This document shows positions 1-8,656 of a DNA stretch of 64,000 bases, one piece after another. The notes beneath the pieces were generated by a model. The model saw only the letters and a list, made by a program, of their open reading frames with translations. It was not told where the DNA came from and searched no databases. Numbering within the stretch: position 1 is the first letter of the stretch; each line of letters opens with the position of its first letter. A program made the translations under genes and the position numbers. Source of the DNA: Anaerotignum lactatifermentans DSM 14214 (GTDB taxonomy: Bacteria > Bacillota > Clostridia > Lachnospirales > Anaerotignaceae); assembly GCF_900142265.1 (NCBI RefSeq), contig NZ_FRAH01000009.1:1-64000 (forward strand), written 5' to 3'.

Positions 1-85
1 ACCGAATTGACTATGGGTTGTAAGTTTATTTCTGCTGTTTAGTTTTCAAGGATCAGTCTGTGCCGCTTTTTCAGCGGCGAGTGAT

Positions 86-377
86 ATCTTATCACTCTTT
101 CATTTTTCTGTCAAGTTCTTTTTTTTGAACATTTTCTTTTCAGAAAGAAGAACTTGTCTGTGAAGTTTTGACAGCGAAAGTTATTTTAACAGAAAGCTTT
201 TCGCTTGTCAAGAACTTTTTTCATTTTTTCTTTGCTGCTTTATCTGTGTTTCAGCAGTGAATAGTATTTCACCACATCGTTCCAGATCTGTCAACAACTA
301 TTTTCAATTTTTTGGGAACTTTTTCACTGTGTTCCGACAGCGAAATATATATTACCATCAGTTCCCACTTCTGTCAA
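86..377 (-). promoter_or_regulatory. Array of four tandem leftward sigma-A promoters, probably for an rRNA operon
   Basis: Read on the minus strand, TTGACA occurs four times (372-377, 289-294, 206-211, 109-114). Three are followed after exactly 17 bases by good -10 boxes: TAATAT (349-354), TAAAAT (183-188) and TAAGAT (86-91). The second has only TGAAAT (266-271) at 17. The -35 boxes are 83, 83 and 97 bases apart, and the sequence just below each -10 is similar (CAGCGAAA, CAGCAGTG, CAGCGGCG), so the array looks like a tandem duplication. The last 60 bases carry a TTGAAAACTAAACAG-like stretch on the minus strand, a phrase common in Firmicute rRNA leaders and spacers. The inference is an rRNA operon to the left. 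No 16S sequence is in the window. No gene is seen in 1-410. Confidence 0.75.
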
Positions 378-410
378 CACTTTTTATGTTTCTTTTAGAA
401 ATACATTTAA

Positions 411-1157
411 TCATGCTTTTTCATTGCGAATAAAAACAAAGGTATCTTCCTTTGCATATTCTTCCGAATACTGGAAATCCAGCCGGTCGAAGCCTTTTAC
501 TTCTTCTATATCCTCTATTTGTTTCTCTGCCAGATAACGCACCATCTCTCCTCGCGCCATTTTACAGAGCGTTCCTTTTTCTACGACCTTTCCATTCTTA
601 ATTTCACCGAAAACAAAGTTAATCCATCGAACGGATTCATCCAAGTGCTTGGAAACGGCTTGACTATATTCTTTAGAAGCCAGATTCAAAATACAATCTG
701 TCTGCAATGATTCTGCCAAAGCCGTTCCCCAAAAGTCATATAAATCTTTTCTTCCATCAACAGAGATCTTTGCCTGCATTTCCAGACGATAAGGTGTTAC
801 GCCATCAAATGGGCGCAAAACGCCATAAAAACCGGACAGAATACGGAGATGCTCCTGAATATAGTCGAACTCCGCTTCTGTAAATACCCCCGGTGCCATA
901 TACTGAAACTGAATTCCCTCATATGCCAGAACCGCAGGCGTCAAACCATGATATAAATCCATATTCTGAATCCGATCCACATTTAACGCTGCAATTTTAT
1001 CATTGCATTTCCATATCTTTTGCAATTCATCAGCTGGTGTAGACTGCAATACTTTGTAGATCTGCTCTGTTTTATCCAAAAACAGCGGCAAATCTCTCCA
1101 TGACAAACTATCTGTTTCTACACGCATTTTCTTTGTTGGGGATATGATGATTTTCAT
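411..1157 (-). CDS. yaaA: YaaA family peroxide stress protein (DUF328)
   Basis: The 248-residue protein has the full length of the YaaA family. It begins MKIIISPTKKMR, the family's typical N-terminus. It carries the conserved segments LSGFYGVLRPFDGVTPYRLEM (about 107-127) and DFWG (about 142-145), and near the C-terminus RGEMVRY and FDRLDFQYSEE. In Escherichia coli YaaA lowers free intracellular iron and protects DNA from hydrogen peroxide; its biochemical activity is linked to DNA binding. It is cytoplasmic, with no signal peptide or membrane segment. The gene sits 30 bases downstream of a peroxiredoxin on the same strand, so the two probably form an oxidative stress unit. The four promoters at 86-377 lie downstream of it and do not drive it. 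Confidence 0.9.
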   Translation of the reverse strand: MKIIISPTKKMRVETDSLSWRDLPLFLDKTEQIYKVLQSTPADELQKIWKCNDKIAALNVDRIQNMDLYHGLTPAVLAYEGIQFQYMAPGVFTEAEFDYIQEHLRILSGFYGVLRPFDGVTPYRLEMQAKISVDGRKDLYDFWGTALAESLQTDCILNLASKEYSQAVSKHLDESVRWINFVFGEIKNGKVVEKGTLCKMARGEMVRYLAEKQIEDIEEVKGFDRLDFQYSEEYAKEDTFVFIRNEKA

Positions 1158-1187
1158 AAATGATCTCCATTTCCTGTTTGTTTTACA

Positions 1188-1658
1188 TTAATCCTCTGTT
1201 TCTCCAGCCAGATAAGCCAAAATCTCTGCCGCATTGGTATCTGGTTTTACCTTTGGCATTACTTTTTCGATGATACCCTGTTCATCAATGACGTATGTTG
1301 TACGCACAACACCCATGCTTACCTTACCATACAATTTCTTTTCTTTCCAAACATCATATGCCTGAATGGCTTCCAGTTCAGGGTCAGACAGCAAAATAAA
1401 AGGCAGCTGATGTTTTTCTGCAAACTTCACATGGGATGCCACAGAATCTTTGCTGATGCCAATGACAACAACGTCTCTTTCCCGAAAGGCATCATAGCTC
1501 TGAGCAAAAGCGCATGCCTGTTTGGTGCATCCCGGTGTATTATCTCTGGGGTAAAAATACAATACAACTTTCTTTCCTAAAAACTGAGAGAGAGAAACCT
1601 GTTCCCCATTTTTATCTAATAAAGTAAAATCTGGTGCTTTGATACCTTTTTCCAACAT
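1188..1658 (-). CDS. bcp: Thioredoxin-dependent peroxiredoxin (BCP/PrxQ type)
   Basis: The 156-residue product starts at MLEKGIKAPDFTL. This start was chosen because AGGAG lies at the right distance upstream, while the open frame extends 33 codons further with no family match. The thioredoxin-like fold motifs are visible: APDFTLLDKNG, then YPRDNTPGCTKQAC, which contains the peroxidatic cysteine and a resolving cysteine five residues later as in BCP/PrxQ enzymes. Further on come GISKDS and PFILLSDPE. The enzyme reduces hydrogen peroxide and organic hydroperoxides with electrons from thioredoxin, in the cytoplasm. It is followed directly by yaaA, which supports a peroxide-defence role. Confidence 0.9.
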   Translation of the reverse strand: MLEKGIKAPDFTLLDKNGEQVSLSQFLGKKVVLYFYPRDNTPGCTKQACAFAQSYDAFRERDVVVIGISKDSVASHVKFAEKHQLPFILLSDPELEAIQAYDVWKEKKLYGKVSMGVVRTTYVIDEQGIIEKVMPKVKPDTNAAEILAYLAGETED

Positions 1659-1742
1659 CAAAATCCACTCCTTTTCTACTATTTTACTTTTCCTATTATA
1701 ACTTTTTTCTTTCTTACAGGCAAACAAGTTTTTCTTTCCAAT

Positions 1743-1781
1743 AAAAAAGACTTCCATATTCTCATAAAATGAAAGTCTTTT
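1743..1781 (-). terminator. Terminator below lplA
   Basis: AAAAGACTT and its complement AAGTCTTTT flank a short loop, and on the minus strand the stem is followed by six U residues. It lies 23 bases after the lplA stop and probably ends the dehydrogenase-lplA operon. Confidence 0.7.
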
Positions 1782-1803
1782 CGAAAAATCCTATACTGCT
1801 CTT

Positions 1804-2793
1804 TTAGTACAAAAGTAAATCCAAGAACTGCTCCTTCTCCAAATGACAGAAATAATCAGAAATATTTAATGACTGCAACGCTTCCTTTAACGCTTCTTCT
1901 GTCAGCTTCACTCCCAGCAAATGCTGACGCAGCTGGTCTTTATCACCATTTCCAAAATAATCACCAAATACATCGAAAGCAGTAATCATACCTTTTTCTA
2001 CATTCATATGAACTTCCAACTTGCCACAGCCGTCAAATCTGCGTTCTTTTACAATGGCATAGGCAGGTGAATTTCCATAATTCCATTCCCAGGTATCATA
2101 CCGTTCTTTCTGAATCTGCCGTACTCGTTCCAGGTCTGCTTCCGTTAAGGTATAAAATTCCATGGGTGTTTCCGCAGACATATCCTGCAGAAGCATTTCC
2201 CAGAATTCCCCAATGGGCACGTCTTTTTCCATATAATTTCTTACATTGGTTACACGGCTGCGAACAGACTGTACGCCTTTGGATACGATTTTATCCGCAG
2301 AAACCTGCAGCGCATGGGAAACAGTTTCCAGATTGCTGTCATATAATATGGTTCCGTGGTGCATAACTCTTCCCTGCTTCGCATATTGAGAGTTACCGGA
2401 AAACTTCTTGCCATCAATGGTCATATCATTTCTGCCGTTGATTTCCGCTTTTACCCCAAAGTGACCCAATGCCTTTACAATCGGACGGCAAAAGGAACCA
2501 AAGTCAAACTGTTCCAGTCCATTTTCTGAAACAATAAACGTAAAATTCAGGTTGCCAAGATCATGGTACACAGCGCCACCGCCTGATAATCTTCTGACTA
2601 CAGAAATATCATGCTCTTTCACATAAGAACTGTTGATTTCACGAACAGTATTCTGATGTTTTCCAATGATGATAGCGTTATCATTCTGCCACAGCATAAA
2701 ATATTCCTGACTGCGGTCCATTTCATCAAATACATATTGTTCCAATGCTAAATTAAAATGTGGATCTGTAGATGGACTTTTGATATAGATCAT
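1804..2793 (-). CDS. lplA: Lipoate-protein ligase A
   Basis: The 329-residue protein starts at MIYIKSPSTDPHFNLALEQY; AGGAGG stands seven bases upstream, and the 71-codon extension of the open frame runs back into the E3 gene's tail and has no family match. It contains the BPL/LplA signature RRLSGGGAVYHDLGN (about residues 66-80), HHGTILYD and the catalytic-lysine region GKKFSGNSQY. The C-terminal third matches the accessory domain of LplA. The enzyme activates lipoate with ATP and attaches it to a lysine of lipoyl domains. It is the last gene of the operon with E2 and E3, both of which carry N-terminal lipoyl domains, so it probably loads these two subunits. The gap to the E3 gene is 74 bases. 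Confidence 0.93.
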   Translation of the reverse strand: MIYIKSPSTDPHFNLALEQYVFDEMDRSQEYFMLWQNDNAIIIGKHQNTVREINSSYVKEHDISVVRRLSGGGAVYHDLGNLNFTFIVSENGLEQFDFGSFCRPIVKALGHFGVKAEINGRNDMTIDGKKFSGNSQYAKQGRVMHHGTILYDSNLETVSHALQVSADKIVSKGVQSVRSRVTNVRNYMEKDVPIGEFWEMLLQDMSAETPMEFYTLTEADLERVRQIQKERYDTWEWNYGNSPAYAIVKERRFDGCGKLEVHMNVEKGMITAFDVFGDYFGNGDKDQLRQHLLGVKLTEEALKEALQSLNISDYFCHLEKEQFLDLLLY

Positions 2794-2867
2794 CTCTTTG
2801 CCTCCTCTGTTGTCTGCCGAAACACTGCCGGCAGACAACGAGCCGGCACGGATTTCGTCAGCAGTAC

Positions 2868-4592
2868 TTATTTGTTTGGAATATGGATTGCACGTTTTGT
2901 TGCTGCCAGTGCTGCTTCTCTCACTGCTTCTGTTACAGTGGGATGTGCATGGATGGTAGCGTAGATTTCGTCTACAGTAGCTTCCATACCAATGGCAAGG
3001 GCACATTCGCCAATCAGGTCAGTAGCTCTGGGACCAAGAATATGTACGCCCAGCACTTCGCCGTATTCTTTGCCAATGATGAACTTGATCATGCCTTCAC
3101 CGCCGTTCATGATCAGGGCTTTGCCGTTTGCCATCAGAGGGAATTTACCTACCTGATAAGCAATGCCTTCTTCTTTGGCTTTTTCTTCTGTAAGACCGAC
3201 ACCTGCGAATTCAGGGTCTGTGTATACGCAGGAAGGATTTGTTTTGCCATCATATACAGCAGTTTCTCCCAGTGCGTTTTCTGCGGCAACTTCGCCCTGT
3301 GCAGATGCCACATGTGCCAGCATTACTTTGCCAAGGCAGTCACCGATAGCATAAATGTTCGGCACATTGGTTTCCATTTTATCATTAACAGTAATGCGAC
3401 CTCTGTCATGAGCAATGCCCACTTTGTCCAGACCCAGTGCTTCTGTGTCTGTTCTGCGGCCAACTGCAACCAGCACTTTTTCTGCTTCAAAGGATTCTAC
3501 TTTGCCGCCAACTTCTACCTGCACTTTGGCACCAGCAGGTGCTGCTTCTACAGACTGTACTTTCGCTTCTGTCAGAATGGTTACGCCGGAAGCTTCCATC
3601 TTTTTCCGAAGCATCGCTGTCAGTTCTCCATCCATCATAGGCAGCAGTTTGGGCATAGCTTCTACAACAGTTACTTTTGCACCAAAACGGCTATATGCTG
3701 TTGCCAGTTCCATACCGATAACGCCGCCGCCGATAACCAGCAGTGTTTCAGGCACATGGTCAAATGCCAGAGCACCGGTAGAGTCTACACAAGCTGCATT
3801 TTCCTTTACGCCGGGAATGGGGGGTACTGCAGGCACAGAACCTGTTGCCAGAATTACTTTATCAAAGGGAACATTTTCTTTTGTGCCATCTTTTTTCACA
3901 ACTTCCAGTGCTGTTTTAGATGCAAAAGATGCTGTACCTTCAATAACGCGAATCTTGTTTGCTTTCATCAAACCTGTAACACCATTTACCAGCTGGTTTG
4001 TTACAGCTTCTTTTCTGGACTGTACTGCTTTCCAATCAATACCATTAACGGATACCTGAATACCCAGATTGTCCATGTGTTTTGCTTCTGTCAAAGCTTC
4101 TGCTGCATGGAGCAGTACTTTTGTAGGGATACATCCAACGTTCAGACATGTACCGCCCAGTTTGTTCTTTTCAATCAATGTGACTTTACCACCCAGCTGT
4201 GCCGCACGGATCGCCGCAACATAACCGCCGGGACCACCGCCTACGACTACAACGGAAGTATCTCCTGCTTTCTTTGCAGGCGCAGGCGCTGCCGCAGGTG
4301 CAGGTGTGGGTGTAGGCGCTGCTGCAGGCGCAGAAGCCTGTCCAACCTGTTCGCCGGGTTCACCAATATAACCCAGCAAACCTTTTACGGGAATATCTTC
4401 GCCTTCTTCTGCAACAATTTTCAGCAGAACACCGTCGGCTTCACTTTCAATTTCACTTGTCAGCTTATCTGTTGTGATTTCCAACAGCACATCGCCTTTT
4501 TTTACGGAATCCCCTTCCTGTTTCAGCCATTTGGCAACAGTGCCTTCTTCCATGGTCAGACCCAGCTGGGGCATTTTGATTTCAAAAGCCAT
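2868..4592 (-). CDS. lpdA: Dihydrolipoamide dehydrogenase (E3) with N-terminal lipoyl domain
   Basis: The 574-residue protein starts with a lipoyl domain (residues 1-80) containing the lipoylation motif TTDKLTSE. An Ala/Pro linker (about 88-107) follows, then a full flavoprotein disulfide reductase. The FAD-binding VVVVGGGPGGYVAA, the redox-active disulfide GGTCLNVGCIPTK, the NAD-binding LVIGGGVIGMELA, the second FAD motif YAIGDC and the C-terminal HAHPTVTEAV with the catalytic His-Glu pair are all present. It reoxidises dihydrolipoamide on E2 with NAD. E3 subunits with their own lipoyl arm are known from acetoin and pyruvate dehydrogenase operons of Gram-positive bacteria. The lipoyl domain is almost identical to that of the neighbouring E2 gene. 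Start codon context: AGGAGG seven bases upstream. Confidence 0.93.
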   Translation of the reverse strand: MAFEIKMPQLGLTMEEGTVAKWLKQEGDSVKKGDVLLEITTDKLTSEIESEADGVLLKIVAEEGEDIPVKGLLGYIGEPGEQVGQASAPAAAPTPTPAPAAAPAPAKKAGDTSVVVVGGGPGGYVAAIRAAQLGGKVTLIEKNKLGGTCLNVGCIPTKVLLHAAEALTEAKHMDNLGIQVSVNGIDWKAVQSRKEAVTNQLVNGVTGLMKANKIRVIEGTASFASKTALEVVKKDGTKENVPFDKVILATGSVPAVPPIPGVKENAACVDSTGALAFDHVPETLLVIGGGVIGMELATAYSRFGAKVTVVEAMPKLLPMMDGELTAMLRKKMEASGVTILTEAKVQSVEAAPAGAKVQVEVGGKVESFEAEKVLVAVGRRTDTEALGLDKVGIAHDRGRITVNDKMETNVPNIYAIGDCLGKVMLAHVASAQGEVAAENALGETAVYDGKTNPSCVYTDPEFAGVGLTEEKAKEEGIAYQVGKFPLMANGKALIMNGGEGMIKFIIGKEYGEVLGVHILGPRATDLIGECALAIGMEATVDEIYATIHAHPTVTEAVREAALAATKRAIHIPNK

Positions 4593-4719
4593 AGTCCTTC
4601 CTCCTAAAATTCCTATCCAAGTTTTTCTTTCTCTGAGAGGGTAATCTTTTGTATATTTTCTCTGTCTGCTTTTTCTCTTTTGTATATTGATTTTTCTTTT
4701 GTATTGCTATGTCAAACCA

Positions 4720-5967
4720 TTACAGTAAAATTCTCATAGGGTCTTCCAGCAGTTCTTTGATTGCCAGTTCAAATTTTGCAGCAACTGCGCCGTCAATGAG
4801 GCGATGGTCAAAGGTAAAGGAAATCCGCATTACCTGTTTTTTGAAGATCTTGCCTTCATCATCCATATCCAGTTCATCCTGTACAGCGCAAACACCCAGA
4901 ATGCCTGCATCAGGCTGGTTAATGATAGGGTCAAAAGTTTCTACGCCAAACATACCCAAATTGGAGATGGTGAATGTGGAACCTTTGTATTCATCCATAG
5001 CCAGTTTGTTTTCTCTTGCACGAACTGCCAGATCTTTTGCTGTTGCGGAAATCTGACTCAGGCTCAGTTTATCTGCATCGCGGATAACAGGTACAATCAG
5101 ACCATCATCCAGCGCAACAGCCATACCCAGATTTACATGAGCACGTTTGATAATCTGATTGCCATCGATGCTTACCAGAATATGGGGATTTGCGCGCAGT
5201 GCGTTGGCAACAGCTTTCAGGATAAAGTCGTTCATGGAGAATTTCTGACCGCTTGTTTCGTTGATCTGTTTGCGGAATGCCACCAGTTTTGTTACATCGA
5301 TCTTCACGTTCTGGGTAACTGTAGGGATTTCTCTTGCAGATTTTGCCATACGTTCTGCAACAACTTTGCGCATACCTGCCAGTTTTACCACTTCGTCGCC
5401 ATCCATCAGTTCCAGTTCTCCGCTCTTTGCTGCAGGTGCCGGAGCTGCTGCAGGTGCTTCTGCAACAGGTGCGGGCTGCTGTTTTGCTGCTTCTGCCGCT
5501 GCCAGAATATCTTTCTGTACAATACGACCGCTGGGACCGCTGCCTGTCAGATTCTGATAATCTACGCCCAGTTTTGCAGCTGTTTTTCTTGCCAGAGGAG
5601 AAATACGAATTCTGCTGCCATCCGCTTTTGCCGCAGGTGCAGGAGCCGGTGCAGCGGCAGGAACTTCTGCAGGTGCAGGTGCTGCAGCCGCAGGTGCAGC
5701 GGCCGGTGCAGCGTCGCCAACAGTTTCGCCTGCTTCGCCGATGTAACCCAGCAAACCTTTTACAGGTACGTCTTCCCCTTCTTTTGCTACGATTTTCAGC
5801 AGAACACCGTCTGCTTCACTTTCGATTTCACTTGTCAGTTTATCTGTTGTAATTTCCAGAAGCACATCGCCTTTTGCTACGGTGTCGCCTTCCTGTTTCA
5901 GCCACTGGGCAACCGTACCTTCTTCCATGGTCAGACCCAGCTGAGGCATTTTAATTTCAAAAGCCAT
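4720..5967 (-). CDS. Dihydrolipoamide acyltransferase, E2 of a 2-oxoacid/acetoin dehydrogenase complex
   Basis: The 415-residue protein has the standard E2 order: lipoyl domain (1-80, lipoyl lysine in TTDKLTSE), Ala/Pro-rich linker, peripheral subunit-binding domain (about 120-155, RISPLARKTAAKLGVD and GPSGRIVQKDI), a second Ala/Pro linker and the catalytic acyltransferase domain. The active-site motif DHRLIDGAVAAKF (HxxxDG) is intact near the C-terminus. It transfers the acyl group from lipoate to CoA and forms the core of the complex. It lies 12 bases below the E1beta gene, with an AAGGAGG ribosome site. Family resemblance does not settle whether the acyl group is acetyl from acetoin or pyruvate. 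Confidence 0.93.
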   Translation of the reverse strand: MAFEIKMPQLGLTMEEGTVAQWLKQEGDTVAKGDVLLEITTDKLTSEIESEADGVLLKIVAKEGEDVPVKGLLGYIGEAGETVGDAAPAAAPAAAAPAPAEVPAAAPAPAPAAKADGSRIRISPLARKTAAKLGVDYQNLTGSGPSGRIVQKDILAAAEAAKQQPAPVAEAPAAAPAPAAKSGELELMDGDEVVKLAGMRKVVAERMAKSAREIPTVTQNVKIDVTKLVAFRKQINETSGQKFSMNDFILKAVANALRANPHILVSIDGNQIIKRAHVNLGMAVALDDGLIVPVIRDADKLSLSQISATAKDLAVRARENKLAMDEYKGSTFTISNLGMFGVETFDPIINQPDAGILGVCAVQDELDMDDEGKIFKKQVMRISFTFDHRLIDGAVAAKFELAIKELLEDPMRILL

Positions 5968-5979
5968 GTCCCTTCCTCC

Positions 5980-6960
5980 TTATCTGTTCAGTACTTTTTT
6001 CACAGCAGCTACGATATTTTCCGGATGCGGGAAGTTTTCATCTTCCAGTGTCGGGCTGAAAGGAGAAACGATATTCAGACCGCAAACACGTTCAACGGGT
6101 GCATCCAGTTCATCAAAGAGTTCTTCTGCAATCTGTGCGGAAATTTCTGCCGCATAGCTGCCGCGTTTTACTTCTTCAGAAACAACGATTACGTTATGTG
6201 TTTTGCTTACGGAAGCAACGATTGCATCCCAGTCCAGAGGAACCAGTGTGCGCAGATCCAGAACTTCTGCCTGAATGCCTTCTGCTGCCAGTTTTTCAGC
6301 TGCTTCCAGTGCAAAATAAACTTCTCTGCTCCATGTGATGATAGTGATGTCGCTGCCTTCCCGTTTTACATCTGCCACGCCCAGAGGAATGGTATATTCT
6401 TCTTCGGGAATCTGTTCTTTTTTCGCATACAGCAGTTTATGTTCCATGCAGATAACAGGGTCATCATCGCGGATAGCGGATTTCAGCAGACCTTTTGCAT
6501 CTTTTGCTGTAGAAGGTGCAATGACTTTCAGACCAGGTGTATGACAGAACATATTTTCCAGACACTGGGAATGCTGACCAGCGTTTCTTCTGCCGGCACC
6601 CATAGGCAGACGCAGTACCATAGGCACTGTTGCCTGACCGCCTGTCATATATCTCATTTTTGCTGCCTGGTTCAGAATAGGGTCAGCAGCAACTGTGATA
6701 AAGTCATCATACATCAGTTCTACGACAGGACGGATGCCGCGCATTGCTGCACCAACAGCCATACCGCAGAAACCGGATTCGGAAATAGGTGTATCAATGA
6801 CACGATTTTCGCCGAATTCTTCCTGGAAACCAACGGTAATACCGAATACGTTCCCCATTTTACCCATATCTTCACCCATGATGATCACATTGGGATCTCT
6901 CAACATTTCTTCATGCATCGCTTCGCCGATGGCTTTGCTGATACTGATTTTTTTGCTCAT
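5980..6960 (-). CDS. Thiamine-dependent dehydrogenase E1 beta subunit (AcoB/PdhB type)
   Basis: The 326-residue protein has the length and motifs of E1 beta chains: MSKKISISKAIGEAM, MGEDMGKMGNVFG, DTPISESGFCGMAVGAAMRG, the segment ELMYDDFITVAADPILNQ, GAGRRNAGQHSQ with the active-site histidine region, and the C-terminal transketolase fold ending VKKVLNR. With E1 alpha it forms the thiamine diphosphate enzyme that decarboxylates or cleaves the substrate and acylates lipoate on E2. Its start overlaps the stop of the E1 alpha gene by four bases (ATGA), the usual sign of translational coupling. Confidence 0.93.
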   Translation of the reverse strand: MSKKISISKAIGEAMHEEMLRDPNVIIMGEDMGKMGNVFGITVGFQEEFGENRVIDTPISESGFCGMAVGAAMRGIRPVVELMYDDFITVAADPILNQAAKMRYMTGGQATVPMVLRLPMGAGRRNAGQHSQCLENMFCHTPGLKVIAPSTAKDAKGLLKSAIRDDDPVICMEHKLLYAKKEQIPEEEYTIPLGVADVKREGSDITIITWSREVYFALEAAEKLAAEGIQAEVLDLRTLVPLDWDAIVASVSKTHNVIVVSEEVKRGSYAAEISAQIAEELFDELDAPVERVCGLNIVSPFSPTLEDENFPHPENIVAAVKKVLNR

Positions 6961-7955
6961 CTTACGACACTCCTTTCGTTATCAGAAGAATATACGTCGG
7001 TGGTTGCTTCCGCAGGATTAGGGTAAGCAGATGTATCTGCGAATACATAAGCTGCTTCCAGTTCTTCCTGTACAGCTGCTTCTATTGCCTGCAGTTCTTC
7101 TTCTGTTGCTACACCGTTTTCCAGCAAACGTTTTCTCATGTTAGGAATCGCATCTTTTTCATGCGCTTCTTCCATATAAGATGCTGGACGATAGTTTGCA
7201 GGGTCACCGCAGTAATGTCCCTGATGACGGAATGTCATGCATTCTACGATGGAAGGACCATTGCCTTCTCTTGCGTAATCTACAGCTTTTTTCACTGCTT
7301 CGTATACTACAACAGGATCGTTTCCATCAACTGTTTTGCCGGGAATGTCATAAGCTTTTGCACGAACAGCGATGGTGTCTGTGTTGGTTACGCTATGGAT
7401 ATTAACGGATACACCGTAATTATTGTTTTCGCAAAGGAATACAACAGGAAGCTTCCAAGCCGCTGCCATATTCACTGCTTCATGGAAAGTACCCTGGTTG
7501 GAAGCACTGTCACCAAAGAAGCACAGAGTTACGTGTTTATCACCATAAATTTTAGAAGCCAGTGCGGAACCAGCTGCAATGGGAATGCCGGCACCAACGA
7601 TACCATTTGCACCCAGGCTGTGCAGACCCGCTACATCTGCAATGTGCATGGAGCCGCCTTTGCCTTTGCAGTAACCTGTTTCTTTCCCGAACAGTTCTGC
7701 CAGCATTTTATCCAGAGAAGCGCCTTTGGCGATGCAATGTCCATGTCCTCTATGGGTGGATGTCATATAATCATCAGGTTCCAGTGCCATGCATGCACCT
7801 GTAGGAACTGCTTCCTGACCGATGCACAGGTGAATGTTCCCTGCCAGCATACCTTTTGTAAAGCATTCCGCTGCTTTTGTTTCAAAAGCACGAATACGCA
7901 GCATTGTCTGATACATATTCATCAGCATTTCCTTAGGATATTTTTTCGTACTCAC
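6957..7955 (-). CDS. Thiamine-dependent dehydrogenase E1 alpha subunit (AcoA/PdhA type)
   Basis: The 332-residue protein carries HLCIGQEAVPTGACMAL, the TSTHRGHGHCIAKG segment and the thiamine diphosphate motif, which reads GDSASNQGTFHEAVN and ends NN (about residues 148-180). RHQGHYCGDP lies in the C-terminal part. These features fit the acetoin dehydrogenase alpha chain as well as short pyruvate E1 alpha chains; HRGHGHCIAKG and FRHQGHY are common in both. The alpha chain binds thiamine diphosphate with E1 beta. The gene lies 30 bases below the PPC-domain gene and starts the E1-E2-E3 block. The substrate is unproven; acetoin, pyruvate or another 2-oxo compound are all possible. Confidence 0.92.
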   Translation of the reverse strand: MSTKKYPKEMLMNMYQTMLRIRAFETKAAECFTKGMLAGNIHLCIGQEAVPTGACMALEPDDYMTSTHRGHGHCIAKGASLDKMLAELFGKETGYCKGKGGSMHIADVAGLHSLGANGIVGAGIPIAAGSALASKIYGDKHVTLCFFGDSASNQGTFHEAVNMAAAWKLPVVFLCENNNYGVSVNIHSVTNTDTIAVRAKAYDIPGKTVDGNDPVVVYEAVKKAVDYAREGNGPSIVECMTFRHQGHYCGDPANYRPASYMEEAHEKDAIPNMRKRLLENGVATEEELQAIEAAVQEELEAAYVFADTSAYPNPAEATTDVYSSDNERSVVR

Positions 7956-7985
7956 GTTTTCTTCACACCTTTCCTATTTTCCTTT

Positions 7986-8459
7986 TTATAACTGTCTGGG
8001 AGCAAACAGCGGTACTTCCAGGGCTTCATCGTAACCTCTGCCCATATCAATGCCTTCTACTTCTCCCAAAATCATATCTACTGTCAACAAAACTTTATTG
8101 CCCTCAATCAAATGACCGCCGTGGGCATTGCCATATCTGTCGCTCAAAGAAATATGTACATGCAACAAAATGTTGCCCTCTGTGTCGTGACAGATCATAC
8201 CAGATGCATTGGTCAATTCGATGGGACCTTTCAGTGTTACAGGCTCACTGTAACCATAGCCGGCTTTCTTGTGCGGAAGTTCCACAGGATTATAAAATGC
8301 CGCACCATCCAGACTGCCAATGGCACTGAGAATCAGCCCGTTTTTCAGATTTTTTTCTCTGCAAAGCTGTTCCAGACGCAGCAGCACATCTTCTCCCGGA
8401 TGCAGCCGAACTGCAATGACACGTTTGAGCCCGCCTTCAGCGATTTCAAATTCTTTCAC
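7986..8459 (-). CDS. PPC domain (DUF296) protein, first gene of the dehydrogenase operon
   Basis: The 157-residue protein is a single PPC/DUF296 domain. The family signature HVHISLSDRYGNAHGGHLIEG is split across about residues 109-129; its histidines are the metal-binding ones seen in structures of prokaryotic homologues. The family also includes plant AT-hook proteins, but no AT-hook is present here. The function of the bacterial stand-alone form is unknown. The start is GTG, chosen because GGAGG lies eight bases upstream and because the open frame has no ATG nearby. It is the first gene after the shared promoter at 8515-8543 and is 30 bases from E1 alpha, so it probably serves the same pathway, perhaps as a small metal-dependent enzyme or sensor. 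Confidence 0.85.
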   Translation of the reverse strand: MKEFEIAEGGLKRVIAVRLHPGEDVLLRLEQLCREKNLKNGLILSAIGSLDGAAFYNPVELPHKKAGYGYSEPVTLKGPIELTNASGMICHDTEGNILLHVHISLSDRYGNAHGGHLIEGNKVLLTVDMILGEVEGIDMGRGYDEALEVPLFAPRQL

Positions 8460-8473
8460 TTACTTCGCCTCCT

Positions 8474-8543
8474 ATTTTGAATTCATTTTTTATATTTTTG
8501 AATTCTTTAATAGTAATTTAGCATTCATAATTATGTTTGTCAA
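8474..8543 (-). promoter_or_regulatory. Promoter and candidate GntR operator of the PPC-dehydrogenase operon
   Basis: On the minus strand TTGACA (8538-8543), a 17-base spacer ending GAATGC and TAAATT (8515-8520) form a sigma-A promoter. Downstream of the -10 are AATTCAAAAA (8495-8504) and AAAATGAATTCAAAAT (8474-8489), an AT-rich palindrome centred on GAATTC. The same layout stands before the SDR gene and the TRAP operon. Confidence 0.75.
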
Positions 8544-8656
8544 TAGACTTTCCAAACTTTTCCACCGATTATGGAAAACCGTAATTTTCGACAAAAGCGC
8601 ATTTTGTGCATATGTATCAAAATAAAGACACTTTCTCGAAATCTGCATTCTTTTTT

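Noticed and set aside
2883-7026. Long open frames on the plus strand opposite the E3, E2 and E1 genes (574 and 740 codons)
   Set aside because: They are mirror frames of strongly coding genes, with Cys/Phe-rich, low-sense composition and no ribosome sites.
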